37,052 nucleotides of DNA from Candidatus Bipolaricaulota bacterium (lineage in GTDB: Bacteria; Bipolaricaulota; Bipolaricaulia; UBA7950; UBA9294), in NCBI GenBank assembly GCA_030606565.1, contig JAUWGE010000017.1:1-37052 (forward strand), in the 5' to 3' direction. Position 1 is the stretch's first letter. Every line of letters starts with the position of its first letter. The notes beneath the pieces are model-generated. The model was not told the DNA's origin and ran no database searches. It was given only the letters and a program-made list of their open reading frames with translations. The position numbers were made by a program, and so were the translations under genes. This document shows positions 16,746 through 25,473 of this stretch, piece after piece.

Positions 16746-18071
16746 ATGCCGTCTTTAAACCAAATGGTCGTTCTCCTCGTCGCCGTCATGATCTTGATCG
16801 TGGGGCTTGCCAATCCGGGCGGTATTTCGGACCACGGCGCAAAGGATAAACTACTCCAACAGGGAATGGTGCAATCGGAAAAGGAGCGCGTAACCACACC
16901 AGACGTTAATGAAGCCGAATTGGCCGAGCTTGTCGCTTCAACCAGCGCGTTTGCGTTTGATCTCTACCAGGCCATTCGAGAGTCGGATAGCAACTTGTTC
17001 TACTCTCCCTACAGCATCTCGTTAGCGCTGGCGATGACCTATGCTGGCGCCCGCGAGGTGACACAACAGCAGATGGCGGACACCCTCCACTTTGCTCTTC
17101 CCCAAGCTCGCCTTCACCCCGCCTTCAATGCGCTGGATCTCGAACTTGCCAGCCGCAGTGAAGGCCCTGAACACCAGGGAGAGGAAGGTTTCAAGTTAAA
17201 CATCGCCAATTCCATCTGGGGCCAAAGCGGGTATTCCTTCCTCGCAGACTTCCTCGACATCCTCGCTGAGAACTACGGCGCCGGCCTAAGGGTCCTCGAT
17301 TTCGCAAATGTACCGGAAGACTCCCGCATCGCCATCAACAACTGGGTCAGCGACGAGACCAAGGGGAAGATCGAGGATCTTCTATTTCCAGGCTCCATTA
17401 CATCCGACACACGCCTTGTGCTCACCAACGCGATCTACTTCAACGCCGCGTGGCTTTCCCCTTTTGAGATTAAGCTCACACATGATGGGACGTTTTATCT
17501 CCTCAATGGTGGGCAGGTGACTGTACCGATGATGGAACAGGAAGAGCACCTCCGCTACGAAAAGGGCGAAGGATACCAAGCTGTTGAACTTCCCTACAGC
17601 GGTAGAGAGCTAGCGATGATCGTGCTCCTTCCTGACGCTGGCTCGTTTACGGAATTTGAAGGATCACTCGATGCGGACCGGTTCGCCTCACTGGCAGCCA
17701 ATCTAGCACCAGAAACCGTACATCTGACAATGCCCAAGTTTGTGACCGAATCCACCCTCTCATTAAAGGAAACCCTCACTGGCATGGGCATGCCAGATGC
17801 CTTTCTACTTGAGGTTGCAAACTTCTCTGGCATGGACGGCAGTCGGCTCCTATTCATCGGTGACGTTATTCATAAGGCCTTTGTATCCGTAGACGAGGCC
17901 GGCACAGAAGCGGCGGCTGCCACCGCGATTACCATGGTAGGAACAGCCTTAGAGGAGCCTCCGCCACCTGCCGAGATGAGGATCGACCGTCCGTTCATCT
18001 TCGCCATTCGTGACGTCGAAACAGGGGCAATCTTGTTCGTAGGCCGGGTGTTAAACCCAGTTGCTGGTTGA
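16746..18071 (+). CDS. Serpin (serine protease inhibitor), secreted or membrane-anchored
   Basis: Serpin-fold suicide inhibitor of serine or cysteine proteases. A hydrophobic N-terminus (VVLLVAVMILIVGLA, residues 8-22) indicates export, followed by a linker to about 60 and the serpin core (FYSPYSISLALAMTYAGA at 85-102). The hinge EAGTEAAAATA (384-394) is fully inhibitor-like: small residues from P15 to P9. The scissile region counts to about Thr400 (P1), ITMVGTALEE, which would suit elastase- or subtilisin-like targets. RPFIFAIRD and GAILFVGRVLNP close the fold. GGGGGTGG precedes the ATG. It is a single gene without an obvious partner protease; it may protect against its own or others' extracellular proteases. 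Confidence 0.93.
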   Translation: MPSLNQMVVLLVAVMILIVGLANPGGISDHGAKDKLLQQGMVQSEKERVTTPDVNEAELAELVASTSAFAFDLYQAIRESDSNLFYSPYSISLALAMTYAGAREVTQQQMADTLHFALPQARLHPAFNALDLELASRSEGPEHQGEEGFKLNIANSIWGQSGYSFLADFLDILAENYGAGLRVLDFANVPEDSRIAINNWVSDETKGKIEDLLFPGSITSDTRLVLTNAIYFNAAWLSPFEIKLTHDGTFYLLNGGQVTVPMMEQEEHLRYEKGEGYQAVELPYSGRELAMIVLLPDAGSFTEFEGSLDADRFASLAANLAPETVHLTMPKFVTESTLSLKETLTGMGMPDAFLLEVANFSGMDGSRLLFIGDVIHKAFVSVDEAGTEAAAATAITMVGTALEEPPPPAEMRIDRPFIFAIRDVETGAILFVGRVLNPVAG

Positions 18072-18156
18072 GTGCGGCAGCGTTTGCAAAAGAGCCAACG
18101 AACACCTTAAAAGGGGGTACAAAGAGGCCTAAGTTTGCATCCCATCGGGCAACGGG

Positions 18157-19167
18157 TTAGGTCACTGACTGCGTGGAGAGATCCTTACCAGGACGCAATT
18201 CCTTTTCGTAGTTGTGGGACAGCCGGTCGACGTGCATGCCAGCTTTCTCGTAGAGCCGTGTTGCCCCGGTCAGGCTTTTCGCATCAACATGCAGCGACAC
18301 CTCACTCTTACCCCGGTTGAAGAACTCGCCAAAGGAGTGATGCAGTAACGCTAACGCTATCCCGCGGCGCCGCCAGGGACGCCGCACTCCTAGTGTATGC
18401 ACATACCCCATATCTGGGTCCTCGTTTGTCTTGGGAGAGCAGAGCGACACACCTGTGATTTCATCGCCGTCCATCGCCAGGAACCAAAGCGATGGATCGA
18501 AGTCCTTATCGTTTTTCACCCAGTGCTGCCACTGTACAAGTTCCTCCTCAAATGGCGTCTCCACGTACCCCCAGTGATCCTTGAACATGTCACGCACCGC
18601 GGTAGCCAGGGCACGATCCCCCTGTTCCGGGGAAAAAGTGCGTACAACAATCCCCTCTGGCCACACAGGTGTGGGCGGTGGTCCGTCCATCTTGATTACC
18701 ATGCGCCAGAAATGCCGTATCAAGTTGAAACCTCCGCACGCGAGGAGAGCCTGAGTCGGTTTATCCTGGTGGAGCGCACTGTGACGCAGTACCACGCGCG
18801 CGCCGGAAGGCGCCTTGGGAATCGCCTTGCGTGTCCGGTCTTCCGCCCATTGCAGCAGGTAAGTGCCGATCCCCTTTCCTCTATAGTCAGGGCGAACACG
18901 GCCCCAGCTCCAGATCTGCACGTGTGGTTCCTCTATGTCCCACACTTCGATGTATCCGACAATCTCCCCGGCAGGCGAGAGCACAACCCGAGTATCGGTC
19001 TCTAAGTTAAACCCAGGAGTACCCCACTCGACCCTTGTTTCATCCACGTCGTGCTGCTTTGCACCGATAAGCTCCATGGAGCAAGCGTTAAAGAGCGCCA
19101 CGGCCGCCTCCAGCTCCTCCATGGTCACCGGCCGCACGGTAAAGCCTTTGGGAAGCCCAGCAGTCAT
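18157..19167 (-). CDS. Tandem GNAT-family N-acetyltransferase
   Basis: Two GNAT domains in one chain. The first has the acetyl-CoA loop VRPDYRGKGIGTYLLQWAED (motif RxxGxG). The second, after a PPPTPVWPEG linker, has VHTLGVRRPWRRRGIALALL and NxGARxLYEKAG-like TGATRLYEKAGMHV. The layout recalls mycothiol-synthase-like and other double-GNAT proteins, but the substrate is unknown. The frame opens at 19200; the ATG at 19167 behind AAGGAG is the better start (336 aa). No operon partner is evident. Confidence 0.78.
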   Translation of the reverse strand: MTAGLPKGFTVRPVTMEELEAAVALFNACSMELIGAKQHDVDETRVEWGTPGFNLETDTRVVLSPAGEIVGYIEVWDIEEPHVQIWSWGRVRPDYRGKGIGTYLLQWAEDRTRKAIPKAPSGARVVLRHSALHQDKPTQALLACGGFNLIRHFWRMVIKMDGPPPTPVWPEGIVVRTFSPEQGDRALATAVRDMFKDHWGYVETPFEEELVQWQHWVKNDKDFDPSLWFLAMDGDEITGVSLCSPKTNEDPDMGYVHTLGVRRPWRRRGIALALLHHSFGEFFNRGKSEVSLHVDAKSLTGATRLYEKAGMHVDRLSHNYEKELRPGKDLSTQSVT

Positions 19168-19322
19168 GATCTCTCCTTCTTTGTTAGCATGAGGCGGCAA
19201 TTACAGCGATATGGCCCGGCTCCATGCGTGGCAAGAGTGGCCTACCATTACCCAGCCCTGATCGTTGCTGTCGGGGTAACACGTATCTAATCTCTGCAAG
19301 TCAAGACCTGCCTTACGTGTTA

Positions 19323-19937
19323 CTAAGAGTTTACTCCCGGGCGCAAAAGGCTAGTTACAATCGCTCGCACTTCAAATAGGTCGCCTGCCCGGTGAAAGTA
19401 AATATCCGATGGGAGCAGAGGGCGCATCCACTCTTTTGTAGCAACGAGGATGATTTCCTTGATCCCAGCGCGGTGGGCAGCAAGGAGATCCAAGTGAGCG
19501 TCTCCAATTACAAGGGCCTCCTCAGGACTTACGTTTAACTGTTGCAGCGCGGTGAGAAAGGGTTCTGGATCGGGCTTAAACGCGCCATCGTCTCGACTAA
19601 TAACAAGGTCGAACGGGAGATCATGACGCGCAAGGACGCCCTCCACGCTACGGCGTGAGTTGTTGGAGACCAAGGCACACTTAACCTTGGAATCTCGCAA
19701 GAAGCGAATAAGCTCGCACGTTCCAGGGATGAGTGCTCCGTTTTTTACCCCGTGTGCTTCGTAGCGATGGAGTATTCGTACGCCGCGGGCCCGCTCCTTG
19801 GGTGGAAGCTCTGCCAGGTGCTGGAGAATCGGCCGACCGTCCTTGGGAAGACCGATAGCGCGACGGACTTCCAGCCAATCAACCGGTGAGTTCCATATCG
19901 TTCCATCCATGTCGAAGAGCGCTGCACGAATCGTCAT
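19323..19937 (-). CDS. HAD-family phosphatase (phosphoglycolate-phosphatase-like)
   Basis: Haloacid-dehalogenase-type phosphohydrolase. Motif I is ALFDMDGTIWNSPVDWLEVR, motif II ALVSNN, motif III the Lys in DGAFKPDPEPF and motif IV VIGDAHLDLLAA. A helical cap lies between motifs I and II, so it is a subfamily IA/C1-cap enzyme such as Gph or pyrophosphatase PpaX. Substrate is not predictable. The frame opens at a TTG (19958); the ATG at 19937 gives the usual short leader before motif I. GTACGAG before it is a weak SD. Confidence 0.85.
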   Translation of the reverse strand: MTIRAALFDMDGTIWNSPVDWLEVRRAIGLPKDGRPILQHLAELPPKERARGVRILHRYEAHGVKNGALIPGTCELIRFLRDSKVKCALVSNNSRRSVEGVLARHDLPFDLVISRDDGAFKPDPEPFLTALQQLNVSPEEALVIGDAHLDLLAAHRAGIKEIILVATKEWMRPLLPSDIYFHRAGDLFEVRAIVTSLLRPGVNS

Positions 19938-20183
19938 CTCGTACCGATGGTACCCCAAAAGTCACGGGCATGGTATCAACCAGGCCAGTTGGCCGGGGCT
20001 GGGCACCCATTAACAGAGTCGCATGGTTCTCCAAAGTGAGAAGAGCTTGGAAGTTCCCGCTAGGAAAGAGAAGAGGGACCACCACCCTCGTTGATTGTTG
20101 TCGGCCCAGGCACCCCATATTACCATGATGATAGTCACGGAGATTAAAACCGGAGCCTGTGACTGCTCCCTAAAGGAGGATCG

Positions 20184-20654
20184 ATGCGTCTATATCTCGT
20201 CCAGCATGCGCAGGCCAAGCCCAAGGAGGAGGACCCTGCGCGACCCCTCTCGGAGAAAGGGAGGGAGGATATCAGGAAGGTCGCAGGGTTTCTTAAGGGT
20301 TACGGTAAGGCCAACATAAGGGAGATCAAGCACAGCGGAAAGACCAGGGCCGAACAGACCGCTCAGGTATTGGCCGAGGCGCTTTCACCACCTGAAGGCA
20401 TAAGCCAAGCGGACGGGTTGGAGCCACTCGCCGCCACAAAGGTCTGGGTTAAACGTATTGCATCGATCGCGAAAAGCCAGGACATCATGCTGGTGGGACA
20501 CCTCCCACATCTGAGCAGACTTGCCAGCCATTTGATCTGTAAAGACGAAGAGCAAAACGTGGTACGTTTCTGTCAGGGCGGCATTGTCTATCTCGAGAGG
20601 GATGAGGCAGAAAACTGGTCTTTAGGTTGGATGATCATTCCGGAGCTACTCTAG
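20184..20654 (+). CDS. sixA: SixA-type phosphohistidine phosphatase
   Basis: Small histidine-phosphatase-superfamily protein that removes phosphate from phosphohistidine proteins. It begins MRLYLVQHAQAKPKEEDPAR; the catalytic His is in QHA, where the usual RHG has Gln and Ala, a variant found in SixA relatives of anaerobes. GKTRAEQTAQVLA and VGHLPHLSRLASHL supply the remaining Arg and His. 156 residues, cytoplasmic. AAAGGAGG lies before the ATG. A stem GGAGC/GCTCC sits in the short leader. Which phosphorelay it acts on is unknown. Confidence 0.85.
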   Translation: MRLYLVQHAQAKPKEEDPARPLSEKGREDIRKVAGFLKGYGKANIREIKHSGKTRAEQTAQVLAEALSPPEGISQADGLEPLAATKVWVKRIASIAKSQDIMLVGHLPHLSRLASHLICKDEEQNVVRFCQGGIVYLERDEAENWSLGWMIIPELL

Positions 20655-20666
20655 TCGAGGAGGTCC

Positions 20667-21085
20667 TTAAAGTTCAAAGGTGAGGTTATCCAGCTTGTGG
20701 TAGTAGTTCCCCCGCGTAGCGGTGAACCGCAACACGGTATAGTCGGGATCGGTCACGCCACGGGGATAGTATCGCTCCTCGTCTTCCTGCCACAGGCGTT
20801 GTCTGGACCCAATATCCTGAAGGATCTCCACTGTGCCGACCAGCATCAACCCCTTCCATCGGTCAAAGTCGACGAAGCAGCCACACGCCTTCGGGTCTCG
20901 CTTGAGTTGAGTCACCCTCCTAGACGACGTGTTCGTGCTGAACCAGAAAGTTTTCAGTCCTTCGTGCTCGCATTTGATCATCGCTTTGATGTTGGACAGC
21001 CATTCTCGCCATTGGTTCCAAGCATCGCAATCAGCGATCTTTCGACCAGGACCTGGCTTTCCCTAACCGCTTCTTCCCTTTCCAT
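20667..21085 (-). pseudogene. Pyridoxamine-5'-phosphate-oxidase-like (general stress protein 26) gene with one frameshift
   Basis: The ATG at 21085 (AGAGG upstream) begins MEREEAVRESQVLVERSLIA, followed by MLGTNGENGCP, the usual N-terminus of PNPOx-like stress proteins. The frame then breaks near 20985, and AMIKCEHEGLKTFWFSTNTS continues in another frame to TAA at 20667. Restoring one base in CCAAC-ATC (as CCAAACATC) joins both halves into about 139 residues. It could be true inactivation or a sequencing error. The family binds FMN, heme or F420-like cofactors; function here is unclear. It is divergent from the zinc-ribbon gene. Confidence 0.75.
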
Positions 21086-21249
21086 GACCGCCTCTCTGGA
21101 TAGAAGACGAGAATGATCTTTGATTCCCCAAAACGCGGCACCAGGGGCAAATCCTTCAAAAGAGCGAAGGGAGAAAGGTTGTTCCCGGACAGAAAGCTCG
21201 CTAGAGTAGGAACCAGGGCGGCGGGCTATAGCGCTCAAAGGAGGTTCTA

Positions 21250-21486
21250 ATGACAAAGTACTGTCATTCTTGCACGATGCCGTTAGATTCTCCCGAAGCC
21301 AAGGGACCCTCGGAGATCTACTGCAAGCACTGTACGGACGAGGCGGGAAACCTCAAGCCCCGCGATGAGATCAAACAGGGAATTGCTTGGTGGCTGAAGA
21401 GCTGGCAAGAGGGGATAACCGAAGAGCAGGCACAAAAACGAGCAGAACACTTCATGCAAGCGATGCCCGCTTGGGCAGAGGATTGA
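21250..21486 (+). CDS. Putative zinc-ribbon protein (78 aa)
   Basis: Small cytoplasmic protein with a four-Cys zinc ribbon, YCHSCTMPLDSPEAKG and YCKHCTDEAGNLKPRDE, then a helical tail with GIAWWLKSWQEGITEEQAQK and MQAMPAWAED. This matches the stand-alone putative zinc-ribbon family, often appended to GyrI/AraC-type proteins. AAAGGAGG precedes the ATG at proper spacing. Divergent from the frameshifted PNPOx-like gene, with a shared 165-bp upstream region. Confidence 0.8.
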   Translation: MTKYCHSCTMPLDSPEAKGPSEIYCKHCTDEAGNLKPRDEIKQGIAWWLKSWQEGITEEQAQKRAEHFMQAMPAWAED

Positions 21487-21784
21487 GACACCGACCCGCC
21501 GCCTCGCCGCATTGAAAGCATCATCCCTTAATCACGCCAGAAACTAACGTTCAGTAACCCAACACAAAAACTTAATTGAAGGCGTAGCGCTGTTCCCCGT
21601 GCCGAGAACCGCCGAGTTCAGAAGAAGCTAACTGTGGGTTGCTCGCTCCAAGTAGAGAAAACCCTATTTATCGCGACTCTGTATCGAGCAAGATCAGGGT
21701 GCAAGTAACGAACCATCCACATTCAAAGACCCGCGCCTTACAATCTCCCAATCGATGGTCTTCTCAACCTATGCTTCCTTCCGC
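21487..21784. other. Non-coding stretch, nothing recognised
   Basis: About 300 bp between the zinc-ribbon gene and the amide-hydrolase gene. No ORF with an SD, no RNA gene and no repeat recognised. Confidence 0.35.
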
Positions 21785-21790
21785 TATACT
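21785..21790 (+). promoter_or_regulatory. -10 box of the amide-hydrolase gene
   Basis: TATACT ends six bases before the ATG at 21797, so the mRNA would begin at the start codon. The -35 candidate TTCTCA (21761-21766, 18-bp spacer) is weak. No SD is present. Confidence 0.42.
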
Positions 21791-21796
21791 GGCGCT

Positions 21797-22774
21797 ATGA
21801 AGCGATACGTGGTTTTGCTGTCAGTTTGTCTCTTTCTAGTTGGCATCATCGTCGAGGGCGGCCTTGCTTGCACGAGCTTTGCAGTGTATTCGTCAAAGAT
21901 CCTCTACGGTATGAACTTCGACTACCCGCCGAACGAGATCCGCTTCTCCATCGAAGAGCATGAAGCCGGTGCTGTGTTCATTGGAAGCTTTTGGATGGGA
22001 GAACACTACGGACGAACGGTGGGGATGAACGAGCATGGTCTCTTCTCCTCAGACCAAATGGTCTTTCCGTTACGGGCCGACGTTGAGGAGCCCGCCGAAG
22101 ACGAAGTCTACATCTGGGACGCGTTCTACTCGGGTCTTCAGGAGTGCACCGCAGTGGATGAAGTCGTTGACTGGATTGGAGACAGACGCCTAGTTCAGTA
22201 TCCTACGCTGCCTCTGCACAACCTTTATGCTGATCCCGGTGGGAACGCGATGGTCGTTGAGGCAGGCGCCTCCGCGAATGTGATCACCGAGATCAACGGA
22301 GCCTTCCTCATAATGACCAACTTCCATAACGGGGATTTCCAGGTAACGGAGCTCGGCGACATCCGTGGGGATGGCGCGGGACGCTACCGGACGGCCTACG
22401 CCTACATCGACGAGCACCTCGAGAATTTCAACATCGATCATGCGTTCGAGGTGCTCCGGCAGACGGCGCAGACATCGGGCGACTTCAAGACCCGTTACTC
22501 CCTCGTCTTCGATCCTGAAGCGCGGGAGGTCTACATCGCACTCGAACGCGACTACAATCATATCTGGAGGGCATCACTCGATACGCGAACGATCGAAACG
22601 TTCGCCGGGTTCACCCAGGGCAAGATCCTCCCGCTGGACGACGAAGGCGTAGTTACACCAATGCTGCAGGCCTTCGCCGCTGAGAAGACAGATCGAAGCT
22701 GGATCTCATCTCTGTTGATCCTCGGCGGCATCCTCGCGATTGCCGCCATCATGCTACTCCTCCGCGCACCTTGA
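21797..22774 (+). CDS. Choloylglycine-hydrolase-like Ntn amide hydrolase, exported
   Basis: Linear-amide C-N hydrolase of the Ntn superfamily (bile salt hydrolase/penicillin acylase V relatives). A signal peptide (MKRYVVLLSVCLFLVGIIVE) ends at GGLA, so processing would expose Cys in CTSFAVYSSKILYGMNFDYP as the N-terminal nucleophile. MNEHGLFSSDQMV, NLYADPGGNAMVVEAG, FLIMTNFHN and RYRTAYAYI follow the family order. The C-terminus adds a hydrophobic segment, SLLILGGILAIAAIMLLL, suggesting an anchor in the membrane or cell envelope. The frame opens at 21755, but the -10 box and signal peptide place the start at 21797 (325 aa). The natural amide (quorum signal, peptide or lipid amide) is unknown. 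Confidence 0.8.
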   Translation: MKRYVVLLSVCLFLVGIIVEGGLACTSFAVYSSKILYGMNFDYPPNEIRFSIEEHEAGAVFIGSFWMGEHYGRTVGMNEHGLFSSDQMVFPLRADVEEPAEDEVYIWDAFYSGLQECTAVDEVVDWIGDRRLVQYPTLPLHNLYADPGGNAMVVEAGASANVITEINGAFLIMTNFHNGDFQVTELGDIRGDGAGRYRTAYAYIDEHLENFNIDHAFEVLRQTAQTSGDFKTRYSLVFDPEAREVYIALERDYNHIWRASLDTRTIETFAGFTQGKILPLDDEGVVTPMLQAFAAEKTDRSWISSLLILGGILAIAAIMLLLRAP

Positions 22775-22946
22775 CCAGACAACGCGCAGCTACCGAGGCT
22801 GTAATCTACTGAGATACGCTTCAAAATCGCGTATTGGACTCAGCATTCGCCCCATTCGATGCTACCTCTGTTTTTCGCCACGAAGACGCTAGTATAGATC
22901 CTTAAGCTTCTGCCTCGATCCATCCAGCGCGTTCGCCTTCGTGCAC

Positions 22947-23417
22947 TCACGGCACGCGCGTGGAGAAGCTCGCGACCTTCGGCTGTACAAGACGTTCGTA
23001 ATCGGCGTAGGCTAGACGGATGAGTTCCGAATGGGAGCCTGCGGAAAACGCGATCTCAACATCCTCTGCGAGCGCGTCGGAGACGTAGACGTCCATCTCG
23101 TAGAGGTTCCCGAACGGCGGCATCGCGCCGACATCACAGGCGGGGAAGTACCCCTTGAACTCTCCTTCGCTCGCGAGCTCGACGTGTTTTGCTCCCACCA
23201 CATCGCGCATACGATCGAGATCCACTCTGTGTGACGCGGGAACGACGGCCATCGCCAGCTTTCCGTCAATCTTGACCATCACGGTCTTCGCCATCTCCTT
23301 TCCCGGGATGTGTGTGTAAGCGGCGACTTCTTGTGCGGTGTAAGCGGCGGAGTGTTGGATCGTCACGTACTTGATCCCGTTCTCATCCAGGAAGGCCTTC
23401 AGTTTCTGGACCGGCAT
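22947..23417 (-). CDS. YbaK/prolyl-tRNA-editing-domain deacylase
   Basis: Aminoacyl-tRNA deacylase-fold protein that would hydrolyse mischarged tRNA (for example Ala- or Cys-tRNA-Pro) in trans. Starts MPVQKLKAFLDENGIKYVTI. The editing pocket includes HSAAYTAQEVAAYTHIPGKE and the conserved Lys in MAKTVMVKIDG; VPASHRVDL and GAMPPFGNLYEMDVYV are family landmarks. 156 residues from the ATG behind AAGGAGG; the longer open frame to 23642 is not coding. The leader holds a GGTCGCT/AGCGACC hairpin (23449-23469) and a TATAAT-like -10 further up. Confidence 0.88.
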   Translation of the reverse strand: MPVQKLKAFLDENGIKYVTIQHSAAYTAQEVAAYTHIPGKEMAKTVMVKIDGKLAMAVVPASHRVDLDRMRDVVGAKHVELASEGEFKGYFPACDVGAMPPFGNLYEMDVYVSDALAEDVEIAFSAGSHSELIRLAYADYERLVQPKVASFSTRVP

Positions 23418-23725
23418 GGCAACCTCCTTGGTGTTATATTTAGGCCTCGGTCGCTCTTTCCCAGCGACCCGTCCTTCGCCTAAAGGAATTATAGAATGAT
23501 CGACGATAGCAAGGAAATGCCGTTCGTCAAAGACGCTCTGGTTTGCATTCTGGAACTGATTCCCTGCCATACAGGAAAAGAGTTGACTCACAACGCGTCC
23601 GTGCCTCATATTACTTCTGTCGCTAGGTCCTGTACATGCCATTCATCAAGAAAGGAGGTGGAAGAAAAGGGACGAGGAATAGATTCGATTGGCTTATCGA
23701 GGCTTGCCAAAAAAAGGAGGTGCTG
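23418..23725. other. Intergenic region with a leader hairpin
   Basis: 308 bp. On the - strand it has a TATAAT-like -10 (near 23490) and a 7-bp stem GGTCGCT/AGCGACC (23449-23469) in the YbaK leader. On the + strand two SD-like AAAGGAGGT runs occur, the second (ending at 23721) serving the next gene. Nothing else recognised. Confidence 0.4.
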
Positions 23726-24028
23726 ATGCTAGCTTCGCGAAACGCAAGACGGAGAGCGCGGTGGCCGTACAGGCAAGGAACACGAATATTGATCGGCCTT
23801 GGGATTATCCTGCTCTTCGGCCTATTTGTATTTGGGCAAGACGAGCAGGGCCTTGAGTTCGTCCACCTCATCATCGGGGAGCTCAGGGTGGAGTTTCACC
23901 AGCGGATGATCGACGAGGCAATCGTAGAGGGGGACTATATCGTTCGCCAGTACGACGCCCACACGGGAGAACTGGTGAAGGAGAACCGCCATTGGCGAGC
24001 CGACTTGCCGCCGGAGCAAGCGGGATGA
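23726..24028 (+). CDS. Small single-pass membrane protein (100 aa)
   Basis: Not recognised. A strong SD (AAAAAGGAGG) precedes the ATG at 23726. The protein has an Arg-rich start (MLASRNARRRARWPYRQG), one transmembrane helix (ILIGLGIILLFGLFVFG) and a charged tail with DEQGLEFVHLIIGELRVEF. Orientation by the positive-inside rule would put the tail outside. Its last seven codons and stop come from the antisense of the truncated CDP-alcohol phosphatidyltransferase copy, so the original C-terminus was probably replaced when that fragment arrived. Confidence 0.55.
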   Translation: MLASRNARRRARWPYRQGTRILIGLGIILLFGLFVFGQDEQGLEFVHLIIGELRVEFHQRMIDEAIVEGDYIVRQYDAHTGELVKENRHWRADLPPEQAG

Positions 24029-24281
24029 ACCCGGACATCACCAGGTAACAGAGCCCGGAGAAGACCATCACCATGTCGAAGACAAACTCCCGCTCCCCGA
24101 CCCACGTTACTTCCTTGTGGTAGCGACGGGCAAGTCGGCCGTCGAGGATGTCCGTTGTCCATCCAAGGATGATCAGCAGGATCACCGCTTCAAGTGCCCG
24201 TGGCCCGACAAGCCCGAGGGACGCGATCACCAAAGCGATGCCCCCCCGCGATGCGGTGAGCAGATCAGGAACCCTTTTCAT
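24008..24281 (-). pseudogene. Truncated copy of the CDP-alcohol phosphatidyltransferase gene
   Basis: Starts MKRVPDLLTASRGGIALVIA at an ATG behind GAGAGG and is closely similar to the first half of the 13.05-13.57 kb gene, including [13 protein letters not shown] and [20 protein letters not shown]. Similarity stops sharply after GFIPLAPAA (near 24008), where the + strand membrane-protein gene begins; the frame then runs on into its antisense. About 90 of 171 codons remain. It is a diverged duplicate, not a recent copy, judged by many third-position differences. Confidence 0.8.
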
Positions 24282-24345
24282 CCTCTCGTTCACTGTACTA
24301 ATTGTAATGTCACCGCGCCACGCAAGACAACTATGATGCTCAGGC

Positions 24346-24483
24346 CTAGGCCTCCCAGGGCCGGGGTGGGCCCTCTTCCAGGGCCAGCGGGGGACCGAGG
24401 ATCTCTCCTAGCACAATAGCGGCCCGAGGGTCTTTTTGCAGGACCTCTCGAATCAGCTTCACCAGGGGCTTGGCGGGCGCCAT
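24346..24483 (-). CDS. Small protein downstream of floA (45 aa)
   Basis: A 45-residue ORF beginning MAPAKPLVKLIREVLQKDPR and ending PPRPWEA. The floA stop and this ATG are adjacent (TAGATG), with GGGAGGGG inside the floA end as SD, so translation coupling is likely. An amphipathic helix with a basic face followed by a Pro-rich tail suggests a peripheral membrane or partner role with FloA/NfeD. No family recognised. Confidence 0.55.
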   Translation of the reverse strand: MAPAKPLVKLIREVLQKDPRAAIVLGEILGPPLALEEGPPRPWEA

Positions 24484-25473
24484 CTACGCCCCTCCCGTGG
24501 TCTCGCCCGCAGGCGGAGTCTCCTCTTGGGCCAGTCCCTCCCGCATCTTGGTGTCGGCCTGAATGTTGCGAAGGCGGTAATGATCCATGATCCCAAGCTG
24601 TCCCTTGCGGAAGGCCTCGGCAATGGCCCGCGGGATCTCCGCCTCGGCCTCGACAACCGCTGCCTGCCGTTCTTGCACCAGGGCACTCATCTCCTGCTCC
24701 CGAGCGATGGCCATAGCCCGCCGCTCCTCAGCCTTGGCCCGGGCCACCTTGAGATCGGCCTCCGCCTGGTCCGTCTGGAGCTGGGCCCCGATGTTCTTGC
24801 CCACGTCCACGTCGGCAATATCGATAGATAAAAGCTCAAAGGCGGTCCCCGCATCCAGGCCCTTATCCAGAACCAGCTTGGAGATGGAGTCAGGATTCTC
24901 CAGCACCGCCTTGTGGGAGTCAGCCGATCCAATTGCCGAGACGATCCCCTCGCCCACCCGGGCGATGATCGTCTCCTCGGTCGCCCCGCCCACCAGCCGT
25001 TCGAGGTTAGCCCTCACAGTAACTCTGGCGACAGCGAACAGCTGAATTCCGTCCTTGGCCACCGCCCCGATCTTTGGGGTCTCGATGACGCGGGGGTTGA
25101 CCGACATAGCCACCGCGTCGTACACGTCTCGACCCGCCAGGTCGATCGCCGCCGCCCGCTGGAAGTCAAGGGCGATGTTCGCCTTGTCGGCTGAGATCAG
25201 GGCCCGAATCACTCGACCGAGGTCTCCTCCAGCGAGTACATGGGCCTCAAGTTCCAAGACGGAGGGCCGAAGCCCCGCCTTCCAGGCGGTGATCATCGGT
25301 CCGATCACCTTGTGTGGGTTCACCTTACGCAGACGCATCCCGACAAGGGTCATCGGCCCCACCGGAACCCCCGCGGCCAGCGCCGAGATCCAAAGCCCCA
25401 CCGGCACAAAGTAGAAGAAAAGCCAAAGAACCAGAATGGCCAGGATCGGGATAATCCATATCGTTACGTTCAT
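24484..25473 (-). CDS. floA: Flotillin-like protein FloA
   Basis: SPFH-domain scaffold of membrane microdomains. One N-terminal membrane helix ([20 protein letters not shown]) is followed by a second hydrophobic stretch, then [20 protein letters not shown], the SPFH core ([20 protein letters not shown]) and a long coiled-coil segment rich in Ala/Glu ([20 protein letters not shown]). 329 residues, standard for YqfA/FloA. AAGGAGG before the ATG. Its start overlaps the nfeD stop by 4 bp, the classical nfeD-floA pair. Confidence 0.93.
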   Translation of the reverse strand: MNVTIWIIPILAILVLWLFFYFVPVGLWISALAAGVPVGPMTLVGMRLRKVNPHKVIGPMITAWKAGLRPSVLELEAHVLAGGDLGRVIRALISADKANIALDFQRAAAIDLAGRDVYDAVAMSVNPRVIETPKIGAVAKDGIQLFAVARVTVRANLERLVGGATEETIIARVGEGIVSAIGSADSHKAVLENPDSISKLVLDKGLDAGTAFELLSIDIADVDVGKNIGAQLQTDQAEADLKVARAKAEERRAMAIAREQEMSALVQERQAAVVEAEAEIPRAIAEAFRKGQLGIMDHYRLRNIQADTKMREGLAQEETPPAGETTGGA

